Shown here piece after piece: positions 1-6,996 of a DNA stretch of 64,000 nt. The stretch lies in assembly GCF_019429535.1 (NCBI RefSeq), contig NZ_JAHXZM010000004.1, forward strand, positions 248,001 to 312,000. Direction: 5' to 3'. Each line of letters opens with the position of its first letter. Position 1 is the stretch's first letter. This DNA is from Sphingomonas citricola. GTDB taxonomy: Bacteria; Pseudomonadota; Alphaproteobacteria; Sphingomonadales; Sphingomonadaceae. The notes beneath the pieces were generated by a model that had not been told where the DNA came from, did not search any database, and worked only from the letters and a program-made list of their open reading frames with translations. The translations under genes were made by a program, and so were the position numbers.

Positions 1-2
1 AT

Positions 3-833
3 TACGGGCTGATCGATTCGGGGCACGGCCGCAAGCTTGAGCGCTACGGCCCGTATCGCTTCATCCGCCCCGAGCCGCAGGCATTGTGGGCGCCAGCCAG
101 CGCCGATTGGGACGCGCACGGCGAGTTCGTGCCCGGCAGCGACGAAGATGGCGGCGGGCAGTGGCGCTTCACCAAGCGCGTGCCTGCGGACGGATGGACG
201 CTGGAGTGGCACGAGGCGCGCTTCACCGCGCAGAACACGCCGTTCCGCCACTTGGGTTTCTTTCCTGACATGGCGCCGGTGTGGGTGTGGATGCGCCAGC
301 AGCTTGAGGGCGCCGAGAGTCCCGAATGCCTCAATCTCTTCGGCTATACCGGGGTCGGCACGCTGGCGCTGTCGTCGATCGGTGCGCGGATGGTGCACGT
401 GGACGCATCCAAGAAGTCGGTCGAGGCGGCGCGCCACAATGCGGCGGTGTCGGGGCTGTCCGACGCGCCGACGCGCTGGATCATCGACGATGCGTCGAAG
501 TTCATCGCGCGCGAGGTCAGGCGCGGGCGGCGCTACGACGGCATCCTGCTCGATCCGCCCAAATACGGGCGCGGGCCGACGGGCGAGGTGTGGCGGCTGG
601 AAGAGGATCTGCCGCGGCTGATCGCCGATTGCCGGCAATTGCTCGACGCCGAGTCGCGCTATCTGTTCCTGACCGTCTACGCAGTGCGGATGTCGGCGCT
701 GGCGATCGGCGAGATGCTGCGCCAGGCGTTCGCCGACCTGCCGGGCACGGTCGAGGCGGGCGAACTGGCGGTACGCGAGGAAGCGCGCGGGCTGACGCTG
801 CCGACCGCGATCTGGGCGCGCTGGAGCCGCTGA
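3..833 (+). CDS. Class I SAM-dependent methyltransferase (5' partial)
   Basis: The frame is open to the left edge of the window, so the true start lies outside; about 276 C-terminal residues are visible. The sequence shows a SAM-binding motif I (LFGYTGVGT, translated from about nt 336) and a motif IV of the form LDPPKYGRG near nt 550, as in the RlmI-type rRNA cytosine methyltransferase-like family (Methyltrans_SAM). The beginning, with RKLERYGPY, resembles the segment just after the N-terminus in sphingomonad homologues. It would transfer a methyl group from SAM, probably to RNA, but the substrate cannot be read from sequence. A TTG at 84 could be read as a start, but conserved sequence continues upstream of it, so I reject that start. 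Confidence 0.85.
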   Translation, partial: YGLIDSGHGRKLERYGPYRFIRPEPQALWAPASADWDAHGEFVPGSDEDGGGQWRFTKRVPADGWTLEWHEARFTAQNTPFRHLGFFPDMAPVWVWMRQQLEGAESPECLNLFGYTGVGTLALSSIGARMVHVDASKKSVEAARHNAAVSGLSDAPTRWIIDDASKFIAREVRRGRRYDGILLDPPKYGRGPTGEVWRLEEDLPRLIADCRQLLDAESRYLFLTVYAVRMSALAIGEMLRQAFADLPGTVEAGELAVREEARGLTLPTAIWARWSR

Positions 834-842
834 GGCGCCGGC

Positions 843-1478
843 TTATTCCATCGCCGCGCGGATCGCCGCGCCCGCGACGAGGGGCGCGCCGGCGACGAGC
901 AGCAGGCTGGTCGCGGCGAGCAGCTTCAGACCGCTTGGCCCCCCCGTGATCGCGCCCGCGCCGAAGATCAGCAGCGGCACCGCGAGCGGCAGCATGACGA
1001 GCCCCGCGACGGCACCCGCCCCGCGCGCGCCCGCCAGCAGCGCGGCGGTCGCGACCGCGAGCGCGGCGAGCCCCGGCGTGCCGAGCAGCAGCCCCGCCTC
1101 GACCAGCAGCAGCGTTTCGCCGGGCAGGTCGAGCAGGCCGGCCGCGATCACCGCGGCGAGCATCAGCGGCGGCGCAAAGGCGAGCCAGTGGGCGAGCATC
1201 TTCGCCGCTGCGACCGCCGCCAGCGAAGCCCCGCGCACCGCCAATTGATCGAGCACACCCGATTCGAGATCGGGCGCGACCAGCCGCTCGACCGGCATCA
1301 GCGCGGCGAGCAGCGCCGCCGCCCAGATCACCCCGCCGCCGATGCGCGACAGCAGCGCGGTGTCGGGGCCGATCGCGAACGGGAACAGGATCGCGACGAG
1401 CAGGAAGAAGGCAACCACCAGCGTCGCGCCACCGCCCGCGTAGCCCTGCCGCAAATCGCGCCAGACGAGCGCGATCAC
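843..1478 (-). CDS. ccmB: Heme exporter membrane protein CcmB
   Basis: The 211-residue, strongly hydrophobic protein has about six membrane segments and matches the usual CcmB length. CcmB is the membrane subunit of the CcmABCD complex, which releases heme-loaded CcmE for cytochrome c maturation. The N-terminus (IALVWRDLRQGYAGGG) is typical of the family. The start is a GTG whose last bases overlap the ccmA stop codon (GTGA, 4 bases), indicating translational coupling to ccmA. ccmC and the other maturation genes are not in the window. The neighbour at the 3' end is the convergent methyltransferase gene, nine bases away. Confidence 0.93.
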   Translation of the reverse strand: MIALVWRDLRQGYAGGGATLVVAFFLLVAILFPFAIGPDTALLSRIGGGVIWAAALLAALMPVERLVAPDLESGVLDQLAVRGASLAAVAAAKMLAHWLAFAPPLMLAAVIAAGLLDLPGETLLLVEAGLLLGTPGLAALAVATAALLAGARGAGAVAGLVMLPLAVPLLIFGAGAITGGPSGLKLLAATSLLLVAGAPLVAGAAIRAAME

Positions 1479-2053
1479 AGACGCACCTGCTCAGCACCCG
1501 GCCATGCGAGCGGCTGGTGCGTGGCCGCCACGACGATCCCGCCTCGTGCACGATGCCGGGCGATCAGCGCCGACAGACGATCGAGCGCGGCGGCGTCGAG
1601 CGCATTGCCCGGCTCGTCGAGCAGCCACAAGCGCGCGCCGCTTGCCACCACGCGCGCGAGCGCGGCGCGGCGGCGCTGGCCGGCGGAGAGCAACCGCACC
1701 GGCACTGCGGCGAGCTCGGTCAGGTCGACGTCCGCGAGCGCCGCCGCGACCCGGGTCGCGGACTCGGGCGCGACATCGAGCCGCGCCCAGAAACGCAGCG
1801 CGGCGCCGAGCGGCAGCGTGCGGTCGAGCGCGTGTGCCTCGTCCATCAGCGCGACCCCGCCCGCGGGTCGCACGACGTCCCCCTCGCCGATACGCCCGAT
1901 GCCGGCGAGCACACGCAACAGGCTCGACTTGCCGACGCCATTGGGTCCGGTGACCAGCACCGCCCCGCCCGGCGGCGCAACGAAACTGACCGGCGAAAAC
2001 CGCCGCTCGCCGCGGGTGACGACGAGGCGGTCGACGACCAGCGCGTCGCTCAA
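1475..2053 (-). CDS. ccmA: Heme exporter ATP-binding protein CcmA
   Basis: This is a 192-residue ABC ATPase with Walker A GPNGVGKSS at residues 36-44, an ABC signature LSAGQRRR near residue 120 and Walker B ending LLDEPGNALD near residue 145. It powers CcmB in cytochrome c biogenesis. The start codon is TTG, overlapping the TGA of the upstream metallopeptidase gene; no ATG or GTG lies near enough to replace it without losing the first beta strand. The order zincin-ccmA-ccmB with 4-base overlaps suggests one transcript. The short length and the CcmB partner distinguish it from other ABC ATPases. Confidence 0.93.
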   Translation of the reverse strand: MSDALVVDRLVVTRGERRFSPVSFVAPPGGAVLVTGPNGVGKSSLLRVLAGIGRIGEGDVVRPAGGVALMDEAHALDRTLPLGAALRFWARLDVAPESATRVAAALADVDLTELAAVPVRLLSAGQRRRAALARVVASGARLWLLDEPGNALDAAALDRLSALIARHRARGGIVVAATHQPLAWPGAEQVRL

Positions 2054-2472
2054 TCCGCCACCGCGTCTTGAAGCGCGTGCATGTCATCGTCGCTGAGGCC
2101 TAAATGGTGCCCGATTTCGTGCACGGTCACGTGCGCAACGAGATCGTCGAGCCGCACGCCCGTTTCGCACCATTCGGCGAGGATCGCCTGACGATAGAGG
2201 TGGATGCGATCGGGCAGCGCGCCGCTGTCGAACGACGATTTCTCCCCGACCGGTCGCCCGACATAGACGCCCGTCAGGTCAAGCGGATGATCGAGCCCGA
2301 CCCCCGCCAGCATCTCGGCATCGGCCTCCTCCTCGACCAGCAGCACGACATCACCCAGATGCTGCCGGAAGGCGGCGGGCAGCCGCGCAATCACGCCCAG
2401 CGCATACGCCTCGATCACCGCGGCGCCGGGTGCCGCGCCCAAGACCTCTTGCCGCTCCATCGCGCTCGCCAT
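2050..2472 (-). CDS. Minimal zincin metallopeptidase family protein
   Basis: A 140-residue protein with a zinc protease motif HEIGHHLGLSDDD near the C-terminus, i.e. HExxH with the third ligand region GLSDxxM, typical of the small bacterial metallopeptidase family formerly called DUF1025. No signal peptide is evident, so it is probably cytoplasmic. Two starts are possible: ATG at 2472, and ATG at 2460 (MERQEVLG), which has a weak purine-rich GGCGAG upstream. It precedes ccmA with a 4-base overlap, so it is co-transcribed with heme export; a functional link is inference only. Confidence 0.85.
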   Translation of the reverse strand: MASAMERQEVLGAAPGAAVIEAYALGVIARLPAAFRQHLGDVVLLVEEEADAEMLAGVGLDHPLDLTGVYVGRPVGEKSSFDSGALPDRIHLYRQAILAEWCETGVRLDDLVAHVTVHEIGHHLGLSDDDMHALQDAVAD

Positions 2473-2513
2473 AGGCGGAGGCAGGTTCGGGCGGCAAGCA
2501 GGGAGACGAGGGC

Positions 2514-2807
2514 ATGATCGAGCAATTGAGCGAGGCCGAGCGCGCCGACGCGCTGGACGCGCTGCCCGAATGGGATTTCGAGGAGTCGCGCGACGCGATC
2601 ACGCGCACGATCGTGTTCACCGATTTCGCCGAAGCGTTCGGCTTCATGACACAGGTCGCGCTGCTCGCCGAACGCGCCGATCACCATCCCGAGTGGAAAA
2701 ACGTCTACAACCGCGTCGAAATCCTGCTGACGACGCACGACGCGGGCGGGCTGTCGTCGCGCGACGTCGAGTTGGCGGGGGCGATCGACGACATCCTGGG
2801 CGGCTGA
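2514..2807 (+). CDS. phhB: 4a-hydroxytetrahydrobiopterin dehydratase (pterin-4a-carbinolamine dehydratase)
   Basis: The 97-residue protein matches the PCD/DCoH family in length and motif: [14 protein letters not shown] followed by [12 protein letters not shown], containing the catalytic histidines and the conserved GGL. It regenerates the pterin cofactor after aromatic amino acid hydroxylation. It is divergent from the zincin-ccmAB operon with about 41 bases between starts; a purine-rich AGGGAGACGAGG sits just upstream of the ATG. No phenylalanine hydroxylase gene is in the window. Confidence 0.93.
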   Translation: MIEQLSEAERADALDALPEWDFEESRDAITRTIVFTDFAEAFGFMTQVALLAERADHHPEWKNVYNRVEILLTTHDAGGLSSRDVELAGAIDDILGG

Positions 2808-2859
2808 GGCTCACGCCTGCGCCGCCACGCAGCCGGTTGACGGGCGGGCGCGCTTTCCC

Positions 2860-2880
2860 GACGATCGTTAACGAATCGTC
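2860..2880. promoter_or_regulatory. Imperfect palindrome with CtrA-like half sites
   Basis: Arms GACGAT (2860-2865) and ATCGTC (2875-2880) flank a central palindrome CGTTAACG (2866-2873). The same bases contain TTAA-N7-TCAA (2868-2882), one mismatch from the alphaproteobacterial CtrA box TTAA-N7-TTAA. It lies 50-70 bases upstream of the secreted unknown at 2932. Regulatory role is inference. Confidence 0.3.
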
Positions 2881-2931
2881 AACACTCGCGCGCGGCACGG
2901 GGCAGTGCGCGAGGGGGAGCGGGGGTGCAGG

Positions 2932-3846
2932 ATGATCGGCTCCACATCGAGGTGCGCTGCGTGGCGCATCGCCGCGCACGCGATCGGCGGTTTCGCGCTG
3001 ATGTGCGCGACGTCGGTAGGTGACGCGCGGGACCGTTCGCCAGCGCCCGCCCCTACGCCGCCGGTCGCGCTGGTGCCCGTCGCGACGCTGCTGAACGAGG
3101 TGAAGTGCGATTACCTCGACTTCGCCTATTCCGATTATGCGCGGCAGCAGCGGCTGGCGGTGGGCAAGGTGCGCGGTGAACTGCGCGTGACGCTGTCCCG
3201 GATCGGGACCGCGGCGACGCTCGGCGTGCCGGTCGCGCCCGGCGGCCTGCGGCTGGACGACACCGCCTCGACCAACGTGCCGAGCGGCAACGGGCTAACG
3301 GTTCCGTTCGAACTCGACCCCAGGCTCGCGCTCAATCCGGGGGCGTCGGGACTCGATTGTGCCGCAACCAAGCGTTTGTCGCGCACGATCCTAGATTTCA
3401 CGCAGCTGGCGGCCGAGTTCGCGCAGGCACGGAGGCTGGAGCCCGCGCTCAAGATCCGCTCGCCGATTCGCTATCGTGGGCAATTCATGCTGCGGCGGGG
3501 TCCGGGCGGGGTCGACGTCGTGCTGCTGACGCTCGACCCGGCGCGGGTCGGCCGCGACGCAGGCTATCTGCAGTCGTTCGATCTCGTGATTGAAACCGGC
3601 GCGCCGTCGTGGTTCACCGATGTCGGCCCGGCCACCGCCGAGCCGCGCCCGGCCGTCGCGGCCGCACCGGCGCCTGCATCGTCACCGACGCCACCTTCGG
3701 CGCCGCGGATCGAGTTGGAGCGGATCGACCCACCGTTGCCTGTCGCGCGTCCGCGCGTGCGTGTGCCGACCGCGCCCCGCCCCGCGGGCGCGCCGCCGGT
3801 GCGCCGCTGCGTGTCGGACGCGAGCGGCGAGATCGCCTGTTACTAG
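2932..3846 (+). CDS. Secreted protein of unknown function with proline-rich tail
   Basis: About 304 residues. An N-terminal segment with hydrophobic core AIGGFALMCATSV resembles a signal peptide, pointing to the periplasm or outer surface. The middle 170 residues form an apparently folded domain beginning near LLNEVKCDYLDF; residues after about 225 are rich in Pro and Ala and end in a short Cys-containing tail (RRCVSDASGEIACY). I recognise no family. An upstream GTG at 2905 would add nine residues before the hydrophobic core; I prefer the ATG at 2932. It is convergent with the SDR gene, sharing a CTAG that contains both stop codons. Confidence 0.6.
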   Translation: MIGSTSRCAAWRIAAHAIGGFALMCATSVGDARDRSPAPAPTPPVALVPVATLLNEVKCDYLDFAYSDYARQQRLAVGKVRGELRVTLSRIGTAATLGVPVAPGGLRLDDTASTNVPSGNGLTVPFELDPRLALNPGASGLDCAATKRLSRTILDFTQLAAEFAQARRLEPALKIRSPIRYRGQFMLRRGPGGVDVVLLTLDPARVGRDAGYLQSFDLVIETGAPSWFTDVGPATAEPRPAVAAAPAPASSPTPPSAPRIELERIDPPLPVARPRVRVPTAPRPAGAPPVRRCVSDASGEIACY

Positions 3847-4625
3847 CCGAGCGAGCGCGCGGTCATCATGCGACGGACGCGGCCCGGCATCCAGCGCGCG
3901 CCGAACGACAGCCGCCGTGCAGTCGGGCCGATCACCGCGTGCACCTTATCGCCGTGCACCGCGTCCCATGCTGCCTCCGCGACCGTCTCTACGGGTGTGA
4001 ACTCGAGCTTGGCCGCGACCACTGCCTCGCGCACGCTGCGGTTGGTGCCGGGCAGCCCGGCATTAAGGAGCGCGGTGTCGACGAAGCCGGGCATCAGGTC
4101 GCGCACCTTGATGCCATCCGCCGCCCATTCGGCATCGAGCGCCTCGGTCAGCCCGCGCACCGCGAACTTGGTAGCCGAATAGGCCGCGAGCCCCGCCGAG
4201 CCGTAGATCGCCGATGCCGAGGCGGTGTTGAGCAGGCACGATCCCGGTGTCGCCTTGAGATACGGATAGGCCATGCGCGCGCCGTAGGCGATGCCGCGGA
4301 AATTGATGTCGATCACGCGGTCGAGCGCGTCGAGTGACAGCTCGCCGAACGGCCCGCCGAGCGCGATGCCGGCATTGTTGAACAAGACGTCGAGCCGACC
4401 GCCGCTCAGCCCCGCGAAATCGTCGAGCACATGCTCCCACTCGCTGGGGTCGCGCACGTCCATCTGGTGCGTGCTGGTGCGCTCGGGCGGCAGCAGTGCG
4501 GCGGTGTCGCGCAAGCCGCCGCGGTCGACATCGGCCAATCCGACGCGCCAGCCCTTCGCCGCGAACAATTGCGCCACTGCGCGCCCAATCCCTGAGCCGC
4601 CGCCGGTGATCAGGATCGCCTTCAT
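3843..4625 (-). CDS. Short-chain dehydrogenase/reductase (classical SDR)
   Basis: About 260 residues. The N-terminus (KAILITGGGSGIGRAV) carries the NAD(P)-binding TGGGSGIG at residues 7-14; NNAG and a catalytic YSATK motif follow, in classical SDR order. Substrate is not predictable. The frame is open further upstream to 4703, but ATG 4625 is preceded by a GAGGGGAGAGGG Shine-Dalgarno stretch and begins exactly at the first Rossmann strand. Divergent from the osmolyte ABC transporter with a 50-base spacer. A substitution of function with a short fatty-chain reductase family cannot be excluded. Confidence 0.88.
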   Translation of the reverse strand: MKAILITGGGSGIGRAVAQLFAAKGWRVGLADVDRGGLRDTAALLPPERTSTHQMDVRDPSEWEHVLDDFAGLSGGRLDVLFNNAGIALGGPFGELSLDALDRVIDINFRGIAYGARMAYPYLKATPGSCLLNTASASAIYGSAGLAAYSATKFAVRGLTEALDAEWAADGIKVRDLMPGFVDTALLNAGLPGTNRSVREAVVAAKLEFTPVETVAEAAWDAVHGDKVHAVIGPTARRLSFGARWMPGRVRRMMTARSLG

Positions 4626-4660
4626 GCCCTCTCCCCTCTTGTCGTGTGCGCATCCTTCCC

Positions 4661-4679
4661 GCATCGTCGCGGGCGATGC
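4661..4679. promoter_or_regulatory. Inverted repeat over the opuC-type ATPase start codon
   Basis: GCATCG (4661-4666) and CGATGC (4674-4679) pair around a 7-base loop, and the right arm contains the proposed ATG (4676). In RNA this small hairpin could mask the start codon; it could also be a chance repeat in GC-rich sequence. Confidence 0.25.
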
Positions 4680-5470
4680 CAGAGAAATCCGGGCAACCGC
4701 CATCCGGACCTGCGGTGACGTTCGAGCGCGTGACCAAGCGCTACGCCGACGGCACGGTCGCGGTCGACGCGGTGTCGTGCGAGATCGCAGCCGGCAGCTT
4801 CGTCGCGCTGGTGGGTGCGTCGGGGTCGGGCAAGTCGACGCTGCTCAAGACGGTCAACCGGCTGGTGCCGCCGAGCGACGGCCGCGTGCTGATCGACGGC
4901 GCGGACGTGAGCGAGGGGCCGGCGTGGCAGGTCAGGCGGCGGATCGGCTACGTGTTCCAGAACGTCGGACTGTTTCCGCATCTGTCGGTGGCGGAGAATA
5001 TCGCTCTACCGCTCAAGCTGGAACGTCGGGCCGATCCCGCACGCGTCGACGCGTTACTCGACACGGTCGAGCTGCCGCGCGCGCTTGGTCGGCGGATGCC
5101 CGCGGAATTGTCGGGCGGGCAGCGCCAGCGCGTCGGCGTCGCGCGCGCGCTGGCGACCGATCCGGGGTTGTTGCTGATGGATGAGCCGTTCGGCGCGCTC
5201 GATCCGGTCACGCGCGATGCGCTCGGCCAGGCGATCGCGCGATTGCAGCGCGAACGCGGGCTGACCGTGCTGATGGTGACGCACGACATGGCCGAGGCGC
5301 TGCTCGACGCGACACGCGTGCTGGTGATGGAGAACGGGCGGATCGCCGCCGACACGTCGCCCGCGGCACTGATGCGCGGTGAAGGCGGCGACACCGCGCA
5401 AGGACTGGTCGCGGTGCCGCGCGCGCAGGCCGAGCGGATCGCGGCACTCGCGACCGGTGGCTTGCACTGA
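4676..5470 (+). CDS. Osmoprotectant/choline-type ABC importer, ATP-binding subunit (OpuCA/ProV family)
   Basis: About 264 residues. Walker A is GASGSGKST, the signature LSGGQRQRVGVARAL, and Walker B LLLMDEPFGALDP followed by THDMAEA, typical of the quaternary-amine uptake ATPases. It stops soon after the nucleotide-binding domain, so the CBS tandem that many ProV/OpuCA proteins use to sense ionic strength is missing. The stop overlaps the next start as TGATG, so permease and ATPase are translationally coupled. Start choice is uncertain: no good Shine-Dalgarno precedes ATG 4676, and a GTG at 4646 is in frame. Betaine, choline or a related solute is a family-level inference. Confidence 0.85.
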   Translation: MPEKSGQPPSGPAVTFERVTKRYADGTVAVDAVSCEIAAGSFVALVGASGSGKSTLLKTVNRLVPPSDGRVLIDGADVSEGPAWQVRRRIGYVFQNVGLFPHLSVAENIALPLKLERRADPARVDALLDTVELPRALGRRMPAELSGGQRQRVGVARALATDPGLLLMDEPFGALDPVTRDALGQAIARLQRERGLTVLMVTHDMAEALLDATRVLVMENGRIAADTSPAALMRGEGGDTAQGLVAVPRAQAERIAALATGGLH

Positions 5471-6996
5471 TGGGCGACGCCTTCGCTCGCGTCCCCGCGC
5501 TCGCTGCGCAGCATCTGCTGCTCGCGATGTGCGCGCTGGTGCTGGCGCTCGGCGTCGCGCTGCCGCTCGGTTGGTGGTCGGCCAGGCGTCCGCGGGTGGC
5601 GCGCGTGACGCTGGGGTTCGCAAGCCTGGTGCAGACGATCCCGAGCCTCGCACTGCTGGCGCTATTCTATCCCGTGCTGCTGTGGGTGTCGGGTGTGGTC
5701 GGCGGCGGCGTGCCCGCGCTCGGCTTCCTGCCCGCGCTGCTCGCGCTGACGCTCTACGCGCTGCTGCCGATTATCCGCAATCTTGTGACCGGTCTGACGG
5801 GCATCGACCCCGCGGTGCTGGAGGCGGCGGACGGCGTCGGGATGACCCCGGCGCAGAAGCTCAGGCTGGTCGAGATACCGCTCGTCCTGCCGGTCGCGAT
5901 GGCGGGTATCCGCACCGCGGCGGTGTGGACGATCGGTGCGGCGACGCTGTCGACCACGGTCGGCCAACCGAGTCTCGGCGACCTGATCTTCGCGGGGTTG
6001 CAGACGCAGGCGTGGACGCTGGTGATCGCGGGGTGCGTGTCGGCGGCGGCGCTTGCGCTAGGCGTCGATGCGCTGCTGGGGCTGGCCGAACATGGTGCGC
6101 GGACGCAGCGCGGATGGCTGACCTGGGGCGCGGTGGTAGCGCTGGCGGCGGCGACCGTCGTGGCGAGTACGCCACTGTGGGCGCGCGGCGGCGACCGGGT
6201 AGTGGTGATCGGGGCCAAGAATTTCTCCGAGCAGTACATCCTCGCGCGGTTGATCGGCGATCGGCTGACGCGCGCCGGCTATACCGTTCAGTATCGCGAC
6301 GGGCTCGGCTCCGCAGTCGCGTTCGGGGCGGTGGCTGGGGGTGAGATCGACGCGTACGTTGATTACGCCGGCACGATCTGGGCGGGCGAGATGAAGCGCG
6401 CCGACGTGCCGCCGCGCGACGTGCAGGTGCGCGCGATCACCGAATGGGCGCGTGCGAAGCGCGGTGTCGGGCTGGTCGGTTCGCTCGGCTTCGAGAATGC
6501 CTACGCCTTCGCGATGCGCGGGGACGATGCGCGGCGGCGGGGTATCGCGTCGCTCGCCGACCTCGCCGCCGCGTCGCCGCAGCTGAAGCTGGGCGCCGAT
6601 CTCGAATTTCTCGATCGTGCCGAATGGGCGGCCATCCGGCGCGCCTATCCGATGCGGTTCGCCGCTGCGACGCCGTACAGCCCGACCTTCATGTACCGTG
6701 CGCTGGAGAGCGGGCGCGCCGACGTGATCAGTGCTTTTTCCTCCGACGGGCGGATCGCGGCCGACCGGTTGGTGACGCTCACCGACCCTCGCCGCGCGAT
6801 CCCCGGCTACGACGCGATCCTGCTCGTCGCGCCGAAGCGTACGAAGGATCAGCGCTTCCTTGCTGCGCTCCGCCCGCTCGTCGGCCGCATCAACGTCGCC
6901 GCGATGCGCGAGGCGAATTACATGGTCGATCGCGACGCCAACAAGGCGACGCCCGAGGCGGCGGCGCGCTGGCTCGCCGCCAAGGTCGGGCTCTAG
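5470..6996 (+). CDS. OpuC-type ABC permease fused to a glycine-betaine-like substrate-binding domain
   Basis: 508 residues. Residues 1 to about 235 form a BPD-type permease with five to six membrane segments and an EAA-like loop (EAADGVGMTPAQKLRLVEIPL). From about residue 241 (VVVIGAKNFSEQYILARL) the chain becomes an OpuAC/OsmX-type binding domain that ends with NKATPEAAARWL. A permease-binding-protein fusion of this kind is known in the betaine/carnitine/choline family; the binding domain is tethered in the periplasm. Together with the upstream ATPase it forms a complete two-gene importer. It converges with the TonB-dependent receptor gene and shares a CTAG with its stop. Confidence 0.88.
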   Translation: MGDAFARVPALAAQHLLLAMCALVLALGVALPLGWWSARRPRVARVTLGFASLVQTIPSLALLALFYPVLLWVSGVVGGGVPALGFLPALLALTLYALLPIIRNLVTGLTGIDPAVLEAADGVGMTPAQKLRLVEIPLVLPVAMAGIRTAAVWTIGAATLSTTVGQPSLGDLIFAGLQTQAWTLVIAGCVSAAALALGVDALLGLAEHGARTQRGWLTWGAVVALAAATVVASTPLWARGGDRVVVIGAKNFSEQYILARLIGDRLTRAGYTVQYRDGLGSAVAFGAVAGGEIDAYVDYAGTIWAGEMKRADVPPRDVQVRAITEWARAKRGVGLVGSLGFENAYAFAMRGDDARRRGIASLADLAAASPQLKLGADLEFLDRAEWAAIRRAYPMRFAAATPYSPTFMYRALESGRADVISAFSSDGRIAADRLVTLTDPRRAIPGYDAILLVAPKRTKDQRFLAALRPLVGRINVAAMREANYMVDRDANKATPEAAARWLAAKVGL

